From Akkermansiaceae bacterium (GTDB taxonomy: Bacteria; Verrucomicrobiota; Verrucomicrobiia; Verrucomicrobiales; Akkermansiaceae), in the NCBI GenBank assembly GCA_024233115.1, contig JACKQB010000004.1, positions 62,001-126,000 on the forward strand: 64,000 nucleotides of DNA. Reading direction: 5' to 3'. Of the stretch, positions 1-8,723 are shown one piece after another. The notes under the pieces were generated by a model, which had not been told where the DNA came from, did no database searches, and saw only the letters and a program-made list of their open reading frames with translations. The position numbers and the translations under genes are program-made. Within the stretch, counting starts at the first letter, position 1. Each line of letters starts with the position of its first letter.

Positions 1-159
1 GTCTCCACCGACGGCACCACCTTCCAAAAGGCGGGTTTTTTCACCTTCGGCACTGGAATTGTTAGATTTACCAAGCCCACCACCATCCAGGCACTCAGGA
101 TCACCCTTGGCAACGACCACCAGACGTGGATTATTCTACGCGATTTACAGATTAAATGA
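1..159 (+). CDS. C-terminal fragment of a secreted protein, discoidin-like end
   Basis: The reading frame is open from the window edge to a TGA at 157-159, giving the last 52 residues. They run from VSTDGTTFQKAGFFTF to WIILRDLQIK. The SxDGxxF start and the late W-x-I-x-L-R-D-L-x-I strand resemble the C-terminal beta-sandwich of F5/8 type C (discoidin) or related carbohydrate-binding modules common at the ends of verrucomicrobial glycosidases and sulfatases. The stop overlaps the ATG of the next gene (ATGA), so the two are probably translationally coupled and may act on the same glycan. The catalytic part lies outside the window, so the full product cannot be named. Confidence 0.6.
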   Translation, partial: VSTDGTTFQKAGFFTFGTGIVRFTKPTTIQALRITLGNDHQTWIILRDLQIK

Positions 160-2174
160 TTTTTTCATCCAACCATCACACGAGCTTTTTTCCGCTGCTT
201 TATTTACTGGCTGCCACCGTTCCATCCGCTGCGGCGCAAGCGGACCCGGACATGGGGGACCATCCGGAATTTGCCCATGCGATGAAGGTGGAAACGAGAA
301 CCATCAATGGCATTCCCGTGGTATTCCACTACGACCAGGTCAGGCCAGATTTTAATGATCTCACCGACAACCCGCACCGGACGCGCATGAGCCTTGACGG
401 GGACTGGGCTTTCCGCTTCGACCCCAAGTCCATGGGCGTCACGGAAAAATGGTTTTCCTCCGAGCCGGCATCCGGTCCTTGGAAAAACATCAAGGTCCCG
501 CATTGCTGGGACGCCACACCGGGTGGTCGTTACTGGGATTGGGACGACCAGTCGCCTGACAACCCGCCACACTACAACGGTGCCGCCTGGTATCAGAAGT
601 CCTTCAGCTGGAAACCATCCAAGACGGACACCGTCCCCAGACGGCAAAGAATCACCTTCATCAACGTGCAGCAACGTGCGCGTGTCTATCTCAACGGCAA
701 CGAAATCGCGCTGCACGAAGGCGGCGGCGCACCCTTTTCCATCGATGTCACCGGCCACCTTGAAGCGGGAGCCAACACCCTCGCCCTGAAAGTGCTGCGA
801 CTGCCGAATTTCAAAGCTAAAACCAAAGGCAAAGGGTGGGAGGAGATCAGCTACGTGCACACCCTTCATCCCAAAGCGCCCGACTGCTGGCCGTACGCCG
901 GCATCATGGGAAGCGTCGCGCTGATCGATGAGCCCGCCGTCTCCATCCGGAAATGCCTGGTCAGTCCGAAACATGGGCAGATCAGGCAGGCCGTGGTCAT
1001 TTCCAACCATGGCAAAACCCCCTTCCAGATCAGGGTGTCCACCCAGTATTCATTCAACTCCGAGCCTCCTAACAAAGGCAATCTCTTTGTCATTGAACCG
1101 GGTCAGACCCGCGTTGCAAAATTCACCGGCACCATCATTGGTAAAATAACCGAGTGGTCACCCCAGTCGCCCACGACCTATGAAGCCCTGACCATGCTCT
1201 ACGACACGCATGACACCCCCATCGACCAGCTCTGCACCCGCTTCGGCTTCCGCAGCTTTGAGACAGATGGCCCGACTTTCAAACTCAACGGCAAGTCCTG
1301 TTTCCTGAAAGGCTCATCCATCTACAGTGAGCATTTCACCCGAGGCGGCGCCATCACGAATGACGACCATCTGGAGCTGTTCAAGTTGGCCCGGGACTGT
1401 CGCTCTAACTTTATCCGCGCCCACGTCGTCCAGCGCGATCCGTATTTCTATCAGTTAGCCGATCAACAAGGGTTTTTAGTCTGTGGCGAATGGGGTGGGT
1501 TCTGGTATCGGGAAAAAGCCATGGCGGCCCAGACCAAAGACCCGTATTCCATCTATCAGACCATGGCTCGCTGCGCAGTCTGGGACCTCATGAACCATCC
1601 CTCGGTGGTGATGTGGGGATTGCACAACGAATGCCACCAGTTCTGCCCGGAATACGAACCCTTTCTCAAAATGGGCCGTGATCTGGTCCATGAAATCGAT
1701 TGCTTTGAAAAACTCCCCATCACCTGGGCCGCCTGGCATCCACACCTGGGCAAGCCGCATTTCGAACACGCCGATGCCGTCGGCTTCAACGAATACCGGG
1801 GTGCCATGGACCCCTTTGAAAAACTCGATCCGGATTTGAAAAAAGTCACCCGGCAAAACCCGGGCAAACCCATCATCATCCTGGAAAACGGTGCGTGGTC
1901 GAAACGGGGGAAACGTGGCTCCGTAACCCAAAAAGGCACGGAGGACTGGCAGGCCGACTTGTTGAAAAGACAATGGCAGGTCCTCTCAAAACACAGCCCG
2001 CCGTTCGCCGGCTACACCTATTGGCTGCTGACAGATTACCGGTCGCGCAAGCAATACACCGGCAATCGATCTTCCAATGGCTACTCCCGCATGGGAATTT
2101 ATGACGAGTCCGGCAAGGCCAAGGTCCCCGTCAGGGATGCCTTCAGGGATCTGAAAAACCCACTGGAAAAATAA
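156..2174 (+). CDS. secreted glycoside hydrolase family 2 (beta-galactosidase/beta-glucuronidase type)
   Basis: 672 residues. An N-terminal signal peptide (hydrophobic FFPLLYLLAATVPSAAA, residues 11-27) targets it for export. A GH2 sugar-binding jelly roll follows at about 75-215 (SLDGDWAFRFDP; YNGAAWYQKSF), then an Ig-like domain at about 260-365, then a TIM barrel. The GH2 acid/base sits in WGLHNECHQ (N491-E492) and the nucleophile is probably E577 in IILENGAW. The family hydrolyses terminal beta-linked hexose or uronic acid residues. Substrate cannot be read from sequence. It overlaps the preceding discoidin-like gene by 4 bp, and a large secreted protein follows after about 50 bp, so this looks like part of a polysaccharide-use cluster. 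The length is somewhat short for GH2, with no extra C-terminal domain. Confidence 0.9.
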   Translation: MIFSSNHHTSFFPLLYLLAATVPSAAAQADPDMGDHPEFAHAMKVETRTINGIPVVFHYDQVRPDFNDLTDNPHRTRMSLDGDWAFRFDPKSMGVTEKWFSSEPASGPWKNIKVPHCWDATPGGRYWDWDDQSPDNPPHYNGAAWYQKSFSWKPSKTDTVPRRQRITFINVQQRARVYLNGNEIALHEGGGAPFSIDVTGHLEAGANTLALKVLRLPNFKAKTKGKGWEEISYVHTLHPKAPDCWPYAGIMGSVALIDEPAVSIRKCLVSPKHGQIRQAVVISNHGKTPFQIRVSTQYSFNSEPPNKGNLFVIEPGQTRVAKFTGTIIGKITEWSPQSPTTYEALTMLYDTHDTPIDQLCTRFGFRSFETDGPTFKLNGKSCFLKGSSIYSEHFTRGGAITNDDHLELFKLARDCRSNFIRAHVVQRDPYFYQLADQQGFLVCGEWGGFWYREKAMAAQTKDPYSIYQTMARCAVWDLMNHPSVVMWGLHNECHQFCPEYEPFLKMGRDLVHEIDCFEKLPITWAAWHPHLGKPHFEHADAVGFNEYRGAMDPFEKLDPDLKKVTRQNPGKPIIILENGAWSKRGKRGSVTQKGTEDWQADLLKRQWQVLSKHSPPFAGYTYWLLTDYRSRKQYTGNRSSNGYSRMGIYDESGKAKVPVRDAFRDLKNPLEK

Positions 2175-2226
2175 CCCGCTTCTTTTGTCAGCCTCCCCTT
2201 CCCCGGTAATCCGAACCATTCACATC

Positions 2227-4773
2227 ATGACCTTCAGACGAATAACCACATCACTTTTGTTTTTTTCCATCGCTTCTCCCTTTGCCCACACCACGCAAGT
2301 TGATGGTGCGGAAAAAACGGACAGCCCGGTAAGCGAGTCAAAACAACAACTGCTTCTGCAACTTGGGAAAAACAACCATCGCTTTACTCCTGAAGCCAGG
2401 CTGGCTTACCTCAATTACCGCAAGGCGGATGCCATCAAGGCGCTTCAGCAACATGCGATCTCCTTGCCCGATCCGCTGTTTGACTGGGTTGACCAGTCCC
2501 CCGTCATCGCATCCGCCATCTACGGCATGGAACACGGAACCCCTGCCCAGGCACTGGTGCTGTTGCATTCGCTCACACTGGATTTGGGTGACGCCAACGT
2601 CCGTAAGTACCCGCAGCTTGTGCTCGCAGCCGTTATGCTCCATGCCCGTCAGGTCGATCTGAAAAACCCGGAAGCCCTGCCGTGGATCAGCCTGAAAAAA
2701 CGCCCGCCGATCAAGGTGGTCATCCCCGGGAACCCGCTGGTCAGGGTGGACACACACCCCAAGGACCGCCCCTACGACATCCATGATCACGTCATCAACT
2801 TCATGTATGAAACGGAAACGCTCAACCAGGCGGGGGAAATCACCAAGGTGGAGCCACGACCAAAACCAATCAGGGCCTGCGACATCGTAGCAAGCAAACC
2901 ACTCCAGGCTGAATTCAACACCTACATGCAGCGTAAGGTGAAGGATTTCCAGCCCCTCCATTGTGGCGAGAGCCTGAACTGGAAATACAAGGGGGTGTCG
3001 TGGCGCCTGCCCGAGCGCAAGGCTCTGGGCCGGGCATGGCAGCTGTTTTCCGAGGCCTATATGACCAAGGGCCTCCTGCCAAGAAACCGGGACCCGCTGC
3101 CGTCGCCTGCCGAATGGCTGGCCTACCAAATCAGCAATGCCAATGATCCGTCACGCAAGGTTGAGCTGCCCGACGCCTGGCCGTTTGCCATCTATCTGGT
3201 CAACTCTCCCCAACCACTACGCGAGGCGGAATATGCCTGGCTGGAAATGGCCCGGGGGATACGCCCGATGCGTTATGTCGAATATGTCGGCAAAGTGGCG
3301 CAGGACGCCACCATGCTCCGACTGCGCCGACTGACCCCCTTCGATTACGCCTACGGCAGTCTGGCCATGATGCGCAAGGACGGTGGCGTCTGCGGCACCC
3401 ACACCAGCACCAACATGCAAGCAGGTGCCGCCCTTGGCATGAGCATGATGAACTGTGCCTCACCGGGTCACTCATTTCCCGGCTCCCTGAAAAAAGCAAA
3501 TGGTATTTACTCAGCCACCGTGGCCAGGACGGGCATCAAATGGTACTTCGATCATCAAAACCCCACATCCATTGGCAACGACAGCAACAAGCTTGTGGCA
3601 CTCGCCGCCGCGATGAACTGGGGACTCGACGGCTTTACCGATTCCCTGCTTGGCTGGTCATTATGCCTGGAACTCCAGCCTCACCTGTCCGCCGGTCAGC
3701 GGCATTCCCTGCTCAAAAGCTCGTTGATGCTTAACCCGTGCAACATCAGCCTGGCGCGTGCAACCTGTGCCGCCACCACCAGCCCCGGACAAGCTCTCGC
3801 ACTCTGGCTCGATTTTCAAAAGGCCCTGGAATCCAAAAAGGGCCAACAAGGCTTTCAACACAGCGACAGGATGCTCTCTGAAACCTGGAAAAACATCTGT
3901 AAGATATGGGAGCAACAACCTGTCCCCGGAGACAAGCAACTGTGCGCCCAGATCTATGGGGCGCTAGCACAAAACCCGACATCTTCAGAATTACTGACGC
4001 GCTATCAACTCCATGTCAAAGGGCTCGATGCCACCCTGGTCAACGTGTCCCGTGAGCTGGATACACACTTCAGCTCACTTTTCCGGACCGATGAGGATGG
4101 GCGGAAATTGTTGGACAGACTGAATTCCACACTTGCCTCCATCAAAGACCCGAAACGTCCCGGCCTCAAAGCCGATTGGCTGGCGGAGCAACACAGCAGG
4201 CTCAACAACAGGGGACTCTATGTCACCTACGACCAGCGTGCCCGCAAATACATTGCCAAACAAGATCCATGCGCCCTCTTGCTACACGGTCTGGCAAAAA
4301 AACCCGTGGACAACAAAGCATGGGCAACAAGGATGTTGGACCAGGCAAGCATCGAGCTGGAAAAACACCTCAAGTCCAAGCGCACCACCGATATCTGTAA
4401 AACCATGGCCGCCAAGCTGCGGGCTGTGGTCGCTCACGCGAAATCACAACAGATCGACCTAAGCCGCTATGCGGCCACCTGGTTTAAAATGATGGACGGC
4501 CACCAAGCCTACGCACGTCACGCCTGGTGCCAAAAGGATGCCGCATCCGTCGTCATCGATCAACTGGTCGCGGAGTTCCCCGGCGACCAGAGCGCCGAGG
4601 GTCTCGAGAAGGTTCTGGTGACACTCAAAAAGGAACTGGACGCCCTCAACAGCAAAGCCATCACAGCGGAAAGCCAGAAACGCATCAACTCCCTCAATCT
4701 TGAAATCGACAAGTTGTCGTCGCGCATCCAGGCCCAACGTCAACAGCCGCAACAAACCAAGCCCGGTGAATGA
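2227..4773 (+). CDS. large secreted protein with transglutaminase-like core
   Basis: 848 residues from ATG 2227. An in-frame TTG at 2185 is less likely because the ATG gives a clean signal peptide (MTFRRITTSLLFFSIAS). The middle holds GGVCGTHTSTNMQAG with Cys389, PGH with His415 and YFDHQNP with Asp442. This Cys-His-Asp order and the GGVCG context resemble transglutaminase/papain-like domains, in which the Cys starts a helix. The C-terminal half is helical and repeat-like, and residues about 810-840 are predicted coiled coil. It lies 52 bp after the GH2 gene on the same strand. I do not recognise a named family. Whether it is a protease, a cross-linker or an inactive scaffold is unknown. Confidence 0.6.
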   Translation: MTFRRITTSLLFFSIASPFAHTTQVDGAEKTDSPVSESKQQLLLQLGKNNHRFTPEARLAYLNYRKADAIKALQQHAISLPDPLFDWVDQSPVIASAIYGMEHGTPAQALVLLHSLTLDLGDANVRKYPQLVLAAVMLHARQVDLKNPEALPWISLKKRPPIKVVIPGNPLVRVDTHPKDRPYDIHDHVINFMYETETLNQAGEITKVEPRPKPIRACDIVASKPLQAEFNTYMQRKVKDFQPLHCGESLNWKYKGVSWRLPERKALGRAWQLFSEAYMTKGLLPRNRDPLPSPAEWLAYQISNANDPSRKVELPDAWPFAIYLVNSPQPLREAEYAWLEMARGIRPMRYVEYVGKVAQDATMLRLRRLTPFDYAYGSLAMMRKDGGVCGTHTSTNMQAGAALGMSMMNCASPGHSFPGSLKKANGIYSATVARTGIKWYFDHQNPTSIGNDSNKLVALAAAMNWGLDGFTDSLLGWSLCLELQPHLSAGQRHSLLKSSLMLNPCNISLARATCAATTSPGQALALWLDFQKALESKKGQQGFQHSDRMLSETWKNICKIWEQQPVPGDKQLCAQIYGALAQNPTSSELLTRYQLHVKGLDATLVNVSRELDTHFSSLFRTDEDGRKLLDRLNSTLASIKDPKRPGLKADWLAEQHSRLNNRGLYVTYDQRARKYIAKQDPCALLLHGLAKKPVDNKAWATRMLDQASIELEKHLKSKRTTDICKTMAAKLRAVVAHAKSQQIDLSRYAATWFKMMDGHQAYARHAWCQKDAASVVIDQLVAEFPGDQSAEGLEKVLVTLKKELDALNSKAITAESQKRINSLNLEIDKLSSRIQAQRQQPQQTKPGE

Positions 4774-4836
4774 TCCACAAACCGGTTACAGGACGTCACC
4801 ACCCGCCGGACGCTGGAAAAACAGGTATCCCGTGCG

Positions 4837-5616
4837 TTAGTAGGCGTTGGTAAACATGCTGTAACGAAACTCATTCGACTTAAGGGACTCCACATGTCCA
4901 TCGGCAAACAGCACATGCGCCTTGCCATTGTGTCTGAAATCAATCACAGCCTCGCAAGCTTCCGGTGCGATCTCCTCATCCTCCTTGGCCGGGTTATCCG
5001 CTTGTGGCCAGGCCGCACGATAGAACCATTGAGAACGGAACGCACCTCCCCAGAGGTTGATGTGTGAGCTTTTGACCACACTCTCCGGATTTTGGGCCGG
5101 GGCATCGATGAGCATCGCCGTGGTGGAGGGACGCTTGAGCGCGACAAAGGGGACGCCGGGGTATCCTTTGGCATCCTCGCGCCATGGCATGACCGCCTCG
5201 ACACAAGCATAGTGCTTGAGTGCGCGTAACCCCCCGCTGCCCAGATCAGACGGAATCCTGACATTGAGCCGCTTCGACATGAACGGCTCGGCGTCTGCGT
5301 GGGTGAAGGTATCCGACCCCTCGGAATGCATTCCGGCCGATGCGCGGATATGATCCATCCAGAAGTAGCCGCCCTTGGTGGCCTGCTGGGACAGCGGGTA
5401 GCGACCGGTCTCACTGGCATGGGCTGTGATCCCGATACCCGATTGACGAAGCTGCGCGAGGTCCTTGGCACTGCGACCGTTGTTGATGACCCGAAGGGAA
5501 ACACTGAAAATCAGGGCGGCGAGCACTGCCACAATGGCAATCACCACCAGCAGCTCAATCAGGGTGAAACCCCGGTAGACAACAACACGCCTGGAATCAT
5601 TCAACTTGAGGATCAT
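4837..5616 (-). CDS. type IV/II prepilin-like protein (H-x9-DG style)
   Basis: 259 residues from the ATG at 5616; an ATG 18 bp upstream (5634) would only add MCLGYS. The N terminus carries a prepilin peptidase site, RG/FTLIELLVVIAIVAVLA, with cleavage after Gly16 and Glu at mature position 5, followed by one hydrophobic helix. The C terminus contains HVLFADGHVESL, the FADGHV signature common in the very abundant pseudopilin-like proteins of Planctomycetes and Verrucomicrobia. Expected location is the inner membrane or periplasm after processing by a PilD-type peptidase. No secretion or pilus genes are adjacent, so this is one of the orphan copies typical of these phyla, of unknown role. Confidence 0.85.
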   Translation of the reverse strand: MILKLNDSRRVVVYRGFTLIELLVVIAIVAVLAALIFSVSLRVINNGRSAKDLAQLRQSGIGITAHASETGRYPLSQQATKGGYFWMDHIRASAGMHSEGSDTFTHADAEPFMSKRLNVRIPSDLGSGGLRALKHYACVEAVMPWREDAKGYPGVPFVALKRPSTTAMLIDAPAQNPESVVKSSHINLWGGAFRSQWFYRAAWPQADNPAKEDEEIAPEACEAVIDFRHNGKAHVLFADGHVESLKSNEFRYSMFTNAY

Positions 5617-5648
5617 GGAATAACCTAGACACACAATCCCAAAATCGC

Positions 5649-5676
5649 CACATCAATTATTTCACATCAATTATTT
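5649..5676. repeat. 14-bp perfect tandem duplication
   Basis: CACATCAATTATTT occurs twice head to tail in the 83-bp gap between two minus-strand genes. It is just upstream of the prepilin-like gene and could lie in its promoter region, or be a replication-slippage duplication. Confidence 0.8.
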
Positions 5677-5677
5677 C

Positions 5678-5698
5678 GTGCCGGAAATGCGACGGCAC
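5678..5698 (-). terminator. possible hairpin after the membrane-protein gene
   Basis: GTGCCG and CGGCAC form a 6-bp stem around a 9-nt loop, starting 2 bp past the stop of the 5700-6287 gene. Only a weak T-rich tail follows on the minus strand, so termination is uncertain. Confidence 0.35.
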
Positions 5699-5699
5699 A

Positions 5700-6287
5700 C
5701 TACCACCAGAGGATGGCACAAACCAAGACGGCGACACCGTAGGCCAGCCCTCCGAGGGCGGCAAGCTTGTAACGGCCGTCGGTTTTGGTGACCCAGGTGA
5801 TGGCGTCACGCATCAGAAAGGGCATACCGACCCAGAACAGGCCTTTGAAAATCATCGCATAGGCGAAAACAGGGACCAGCAAGCGGCTCGCGGGCGGCTC
5901 CAGGTAGGCGGAGTATAGAAGTGGCGCGGCGGCCATCAGGGCTAACAGGCCGATTGCACGCACCGTGAGGAATTCCTTTACATGCATGATCATACCGGCT
6001 GCGGCGATTGGCACCAGGAGGCGCATCAGGTTTTTGGCCCGGTTGAACTCACCGAGGTCCATCTGGAGTTTGCTCAACGGCCCGAGGCCATCGGGGGCGA
6101 CCAGTAACCAGAACCAGAGCATTCCGGCACCCATCAACCACGGCCCCAGCATCTTGTTGCGTGGCAGCTTGATGAAAAACGCCTTGCTTTCAGCTGGTTT
6201 CAGCAGCATCCACAGGTGCAGACCGATCAGCCACGCAGCAAGCACGTAGCCAGCCATATTCAGGGGAATTTTCTCGTAGGGATGCAT
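5700..6287 (-). CDS. multi-pass membrane protein, unknown function
   Basis: 195 residues with about five hydrophobic helices: around residues 9-28 (NMAGYVLAAWLIGLHLWMLL), 48-64, 89-103, 112-127 and 133-160, plus a last one at 175-193 ending in CAILWW. There are no charged catalytic motifs and no recognisable domain. It probably sits in the inner membrane. Upstream on the same strand lies a small secreted peptide gene with 24 bp between, so the two could be co-transcribed. Function unknown. Confidence 0.65.
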   Translation of the reverse strand: MHPYEKIPLNMAGYVLAAWLIGLHLWMLLKPAESKAFFIKLPRNKMLGPWLMGAGMLWFWLLVAPDGLGPLSKLQMDLGEFNRAKNLMRLLVPIAAAGMIMHVKEFLTVRAIGLLALMAAAPLLYSAYLEPPASRLLVPVFAYAMIFKGLFWVGMPFLMRDAITWVTKTDGRYKLAALGGLAYGVAVLVCAILWW

Positions 6288-6311
6288 AGTCGGGGAATGT
6301 TGGGGCGGATG

Positions 6312-6473
6312 TTACGGAGAATTACCGGGGAGGAAAGGCTTATTTGTCATCCCTGGGTTCGTCTCGGCGGTTTGCAGCACCTGGCCATAGGAATATTCAT
6401 CCGCCCTGATACCCGCGACCCCCATCATCACTGCCACTGCGATGATCGGTGTCCATTGTTTGATGTGAACCAT
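6312..6473 (-). CDS. small secreted peptide, 53 residues
   Basis: This short frame has an ATG at 6473 preceded by GAGAGGGC at a suitable ribosome-binding distance, and it ends at a TAA at 6312. The product begins MVHIKQWTPIIAVAVMMGVA, a good signal peptide, with likely cleavage after GIRA. This leaves a mature peptide of about 29 residues, DEYSYGQVLQTAETNPGMTN plus a short Pro-rich tail. It starts 27 bp downstream of miaB on the same strand. No homology is recognised. Support is the ribosome-binding site, signal peptide and spacing; it remains a prediction. Confidence 0.5.
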   Translation of the reverse strand: MVHIKQWTPIIAVAVMMGVAGIRADEYSYGQVLQTAETNPGMTNKPFLPGNSP

Positions 6474-6500
6474 AGTAAGCCCTCTCATGGATACTGGAAA

Positions 6501-7877
6501 TCAACGGATGACCGCCGTCCCGTATAGGGAAAACCCGGTCGTGTCCTCGATCAGGACATCGAAAATCCCTCCGGTCATACGCTCTGCGTCACCATCGAAG
6601 ATGACGATTTTATTCTGGCTGGTCCGGCCCATCAGCCGGGACTTGTTGGTCTTGGACGGACCGGTGCAGAGGACCCGCTGGTGACTGCCGACCAGGGCCT
6701 CGTTTTTCCTGATCGAGAGTTCGTTGACCACCTCAAGTAGCCGTTGGTTCCGCTCCTCCTTGACACGCTCGGACAGCTGGCCGCCCATCTCGGCGGCGGG
6801 TGTGTTGCGGCGTTTTGAGTAACGGAAAACAAAGGCATTATCGAATTCAAGCTGTTTGACGGTATCAACGGTCGCCTGGAAATCCTCTTCGGTCTCGCCG
6901 GGGAAACCGACGATGATGTCGGTGGTGATCGCGATATCGGGTCGGGCCGCCTTCATGTTTTCGCAGATCTCGACAAATTTCGCATGCTTGTAGGGTCGGC
7001 GCATTTGTTTTAAAATCGAATCCGATCCGGACTGCATCGGGAAATGGATATGGCTACACAGTTTGGGCAGGTAGGTGAAGGCGGCCACCAGGTCGGCGCG
7101 GTAACCGATCGGGTGAGGCGACACGAAACGGATGCGCTCCAGCCCATCGATCCCGTGCACCGCTTCGAGCAGTTGGACGAAGGGTGACTTGCCATCGACC
7201 CTGGGAAACTCGGTCCGGCCGTAGAGGTTGACAATCTGGCCTAACAAGGTGATTTCCTTGACACCATTCTCAACCAGCCCCCGGCACTCGTCGACGATGT
7301 CAGCGATCGGTCGGCTCCGTTCTTTGCCGCGGGTGTCGGGCACAATACAGAACGAGCAGCGCATGTTGCAGCCCTGCATGATGGAGACAAAGGCCGTGGT
7401 CTGGTCGGCCTGGGCAACGTGGTCGCGGATGGTGTTCTGGGAGTCCTTTTCCTCCTCGACATCACAGATGTTACCGCCGGTCAACGAGAGGGAGGGGTCA
7501 TCCATCCGCTGCTCCATCCGCCTGGTCAGGATGTTGTCGACGTATTCAAAAACCTTGTGGTATTTCTGGGTGCCCACCACCACATCGAGGTGGGGGATGT
7601 TTTTAAACAACTCCTTGCCCCGGCTCTGCGCCATGCAGCCCATATAGCCGTAGACGAGGTGGGGCCGGGTATCGCGGTATTTCCCCATGATCCCCATCTT
7701 GCCGAGTGCTTTTTGCTCTGCCTGGTCGCGGACACTACAGGTATTGACAAGGATCGCATCCGCTGCCTTCTCATCCTGGGTCACGGTGTAACCACCTTCC
7801 ACAAACATCCGGGCAACCTGCTCGGAGTCGCGTTCGTTCATCTGGCATCCGTATGTCTTGATAAATACCTTGGGCAT
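6501..7877 (-). CDS. miaB: tRNA-2-methylthio-N6-dimethylallyladenosine synthase
   Basis: 458 residues from the ATG at 7877. A longer in-frame extension upstream is repeat-rich spacer and does not look coding. MiaB is a radical-SAM methylthiotransferase that converts i6A37 to ms2i6A37 in tRNAs reading codons starting with U. The N-terminal UPF0004 domain carries cluster ligands Cys11 (KTYGCQMNERDSE), Cys47 (VNTCSVRDQ) and Cys81 (GYMGCMAQ). The radical SAM motif is C170-x3-C174-x2-C177 in QGCNMRCSFCIVP. A TRAM domain ends the protein. The length matches the family (about 440-475). No other tRNA-modification gene is beside it. Confidence 0.95.
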   Translation of the reverse strand: MPKVFIKTYGCQMNERDSEQVARMFVEGGYTVTQDEKAADAILVNTCSVRDQAEQKALGKMGIMGKYRDTRPHLVYGYMGCMAQSRGKELFKNIPHLDVVVGTQKYHKVFEYVDNILTRRMEQRMDDPSLSLTGGNICDVEEEKDSQNTIRDHVAQADQTTAFVSIMQGCNMRCSFCIVPDTRGKERSRPIADIVDECRGLVENGVKEITLLGQIVNLYGRTEFPRVDGKSPFVQLLEAVHGIDGLERIRFVSPHPIGYRADLVAAFTYLPKLCSHIHFPMQSGSDSILKQMRRPYKHAKFVEICENMKAARPDIAITTDIIVGFPGETEEDFQATVDTVKQLEFDNAFVFRYSKRRNTPAAEMGGQLSERVKEERNQRLLEVVNELSIRKNEALVGSHQRVLCTGPSKTNKSRLMGRTSQNKIVIFDGDAERMTGGIFDVLIEDTTGFSLYGTAVIR

Positions 7878-7884
7878 CGGGGGG

Positions 7885-7923
7885 CCCGCTACGCGGGAGT
7901 TTGAAGTTTTCAGTTTGAAGTTT
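7885..7923. repeat. hairpin plus 12-bp direct repeat in the miaB leader
   Basis: CCCGC-TAC-GCGGG (7885-7897) abuts two copies of AGTTTGAAGTTT (7898-7909 and 7912-7923, 14 bp apart). It lies directly upstream of the miaB start. A similar hairpin followed by GGAGTTT is seen near 62746, so this may belong to a dispersed spacer element. Confidence 0.6.
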
Positions 7924-8086
7924 GGAGCGACAAACAGCACCGCTGCGCGGTGTGCGGAAGGTGTAGGGGGAACGGGGTAAGAATCAAGGATGTTTTTGAC
8001 CACGAAGCAGGCCCAATATGTCAAGATACGGTATGCAACCCCTCCAAGCGGAGGATCGAGCAAAGTAACTTCCGCGTATTTTGCGG

Positions 8087-8620
8087 TTAAAGTCCTTTCG
8101 GGTGCCGGACGTAGTAGCCCTTCGCCCCACGGCGTTGGGGTTTCCAGCGGGGACCGGTCGAGTTCCAGGTGCCGCCGGTATCAAAGCGGGCACCGGCGAT
8201 GACCAGAAAGACGTGGCCTTTGCGGACATAGACCGTAACCCAGTCACCGTATCCCTTTTTCCCGTAATCGAAGAAATTCTGCGACACCAGCGGTTGGTCC
8301 AGTTTGCCGCCGGCATGGAGGACATAGGAAACGGCGCCTGAGCAGTCGTAACCCGTATCGTTGAAACTGCGGTGGCCGCCGCCGTAGACATAAGGTTTGT
8401 CGGTGAGGGAGTTGGCCGCTGCGATCATACGTTTCACCCGCCGTGGTGCGCGTGGCGGTGCGGTGGCTTTGCCATCGGGGCCCACGTAGGCCGTTTTACC
8501 GTAGTCGAATTGGTGCACGATGTAGCTTTCCCGGGCCTTGAGCTGCGATGAGCAGGAGGTCAGAAAAACGGATGCGGCAAGGACCGTCAGCGATGTAAGG
8601 ATGATGCTGAGACTTTTCAT
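8087..8620 (-). CDS. NlpC/P60-family lipoprotein (putative peptidoglycan hydrolase)
   Basis: 177 residues from the ATG at 8620. The signal sequence ends in a lipobox, FLTSC (Cys about 22), so it is probably lipid-anchored. The C-terminal domain has GYDCSGAVSYVLHAGG, the NlpC/P60 catalytic Cys motif, and a downstream GHVFLVIAG with the catalytic His. These enzymes cut gamma-D-Glu to diamino acid bonds in cell-wall peptides. The central residues PYVYGGGH match the usual Y-x-G-G segment before the Cys. A perfect palindrome lies just upstream of its start. It is a stand-alone gene, with a 209-bp gap to miaB downstream and a thermonuclease upstream. Confidence 0.85.
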   Translation of the reverse strand: MKSLSIILTSLTVLAASVFLTSCSSQLKARESYIVHQFDYGKTAYVGPDGKATAPPRAPRRVKRMIAAANSLTDKPYVYGGGHRSFNDTGYDCSGAVSYVLHAGGKLDQPLVSQNFFDYGKKGYGDWVTVYVRKGHVFLVIAGARFDTGGTWNSTGPRWKPQRRGAKGYYVRHPKGL

Positions 8621-8636
8621 GGCGGCATTTAACCAT

Positions 8637-8657
8637 AATTGATCATTTTGATCAATT
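8637..8657. promoter_or_regulatory. perfect inverted repeat upstream of NlpC/P60 gene
   Basis: AATTGATCA-TTT-TGATCAATT has 9-bp arms and a 3-bp spacer, 16 bp before the minus-strand ATG at 8620. The AT-rich symmetric form suits an operator for a dimeric regulator, or a 5' UTR hairpin. The binding protein is unknown. Confidence 0.6.
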
Positions 8658-8723
8658 AACAAAACACCGGAGCCGGGGCAGCGCGATCAAGCCCCGGGAC
8701 GGGATGGCGGGCACATAGCAACG

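Noticed and set aside
204..1010. 268-codon minus-strand frame opposite the GH2 gene
   Set aside because: Shadow frame; GH2 motifs establish the plus strand.
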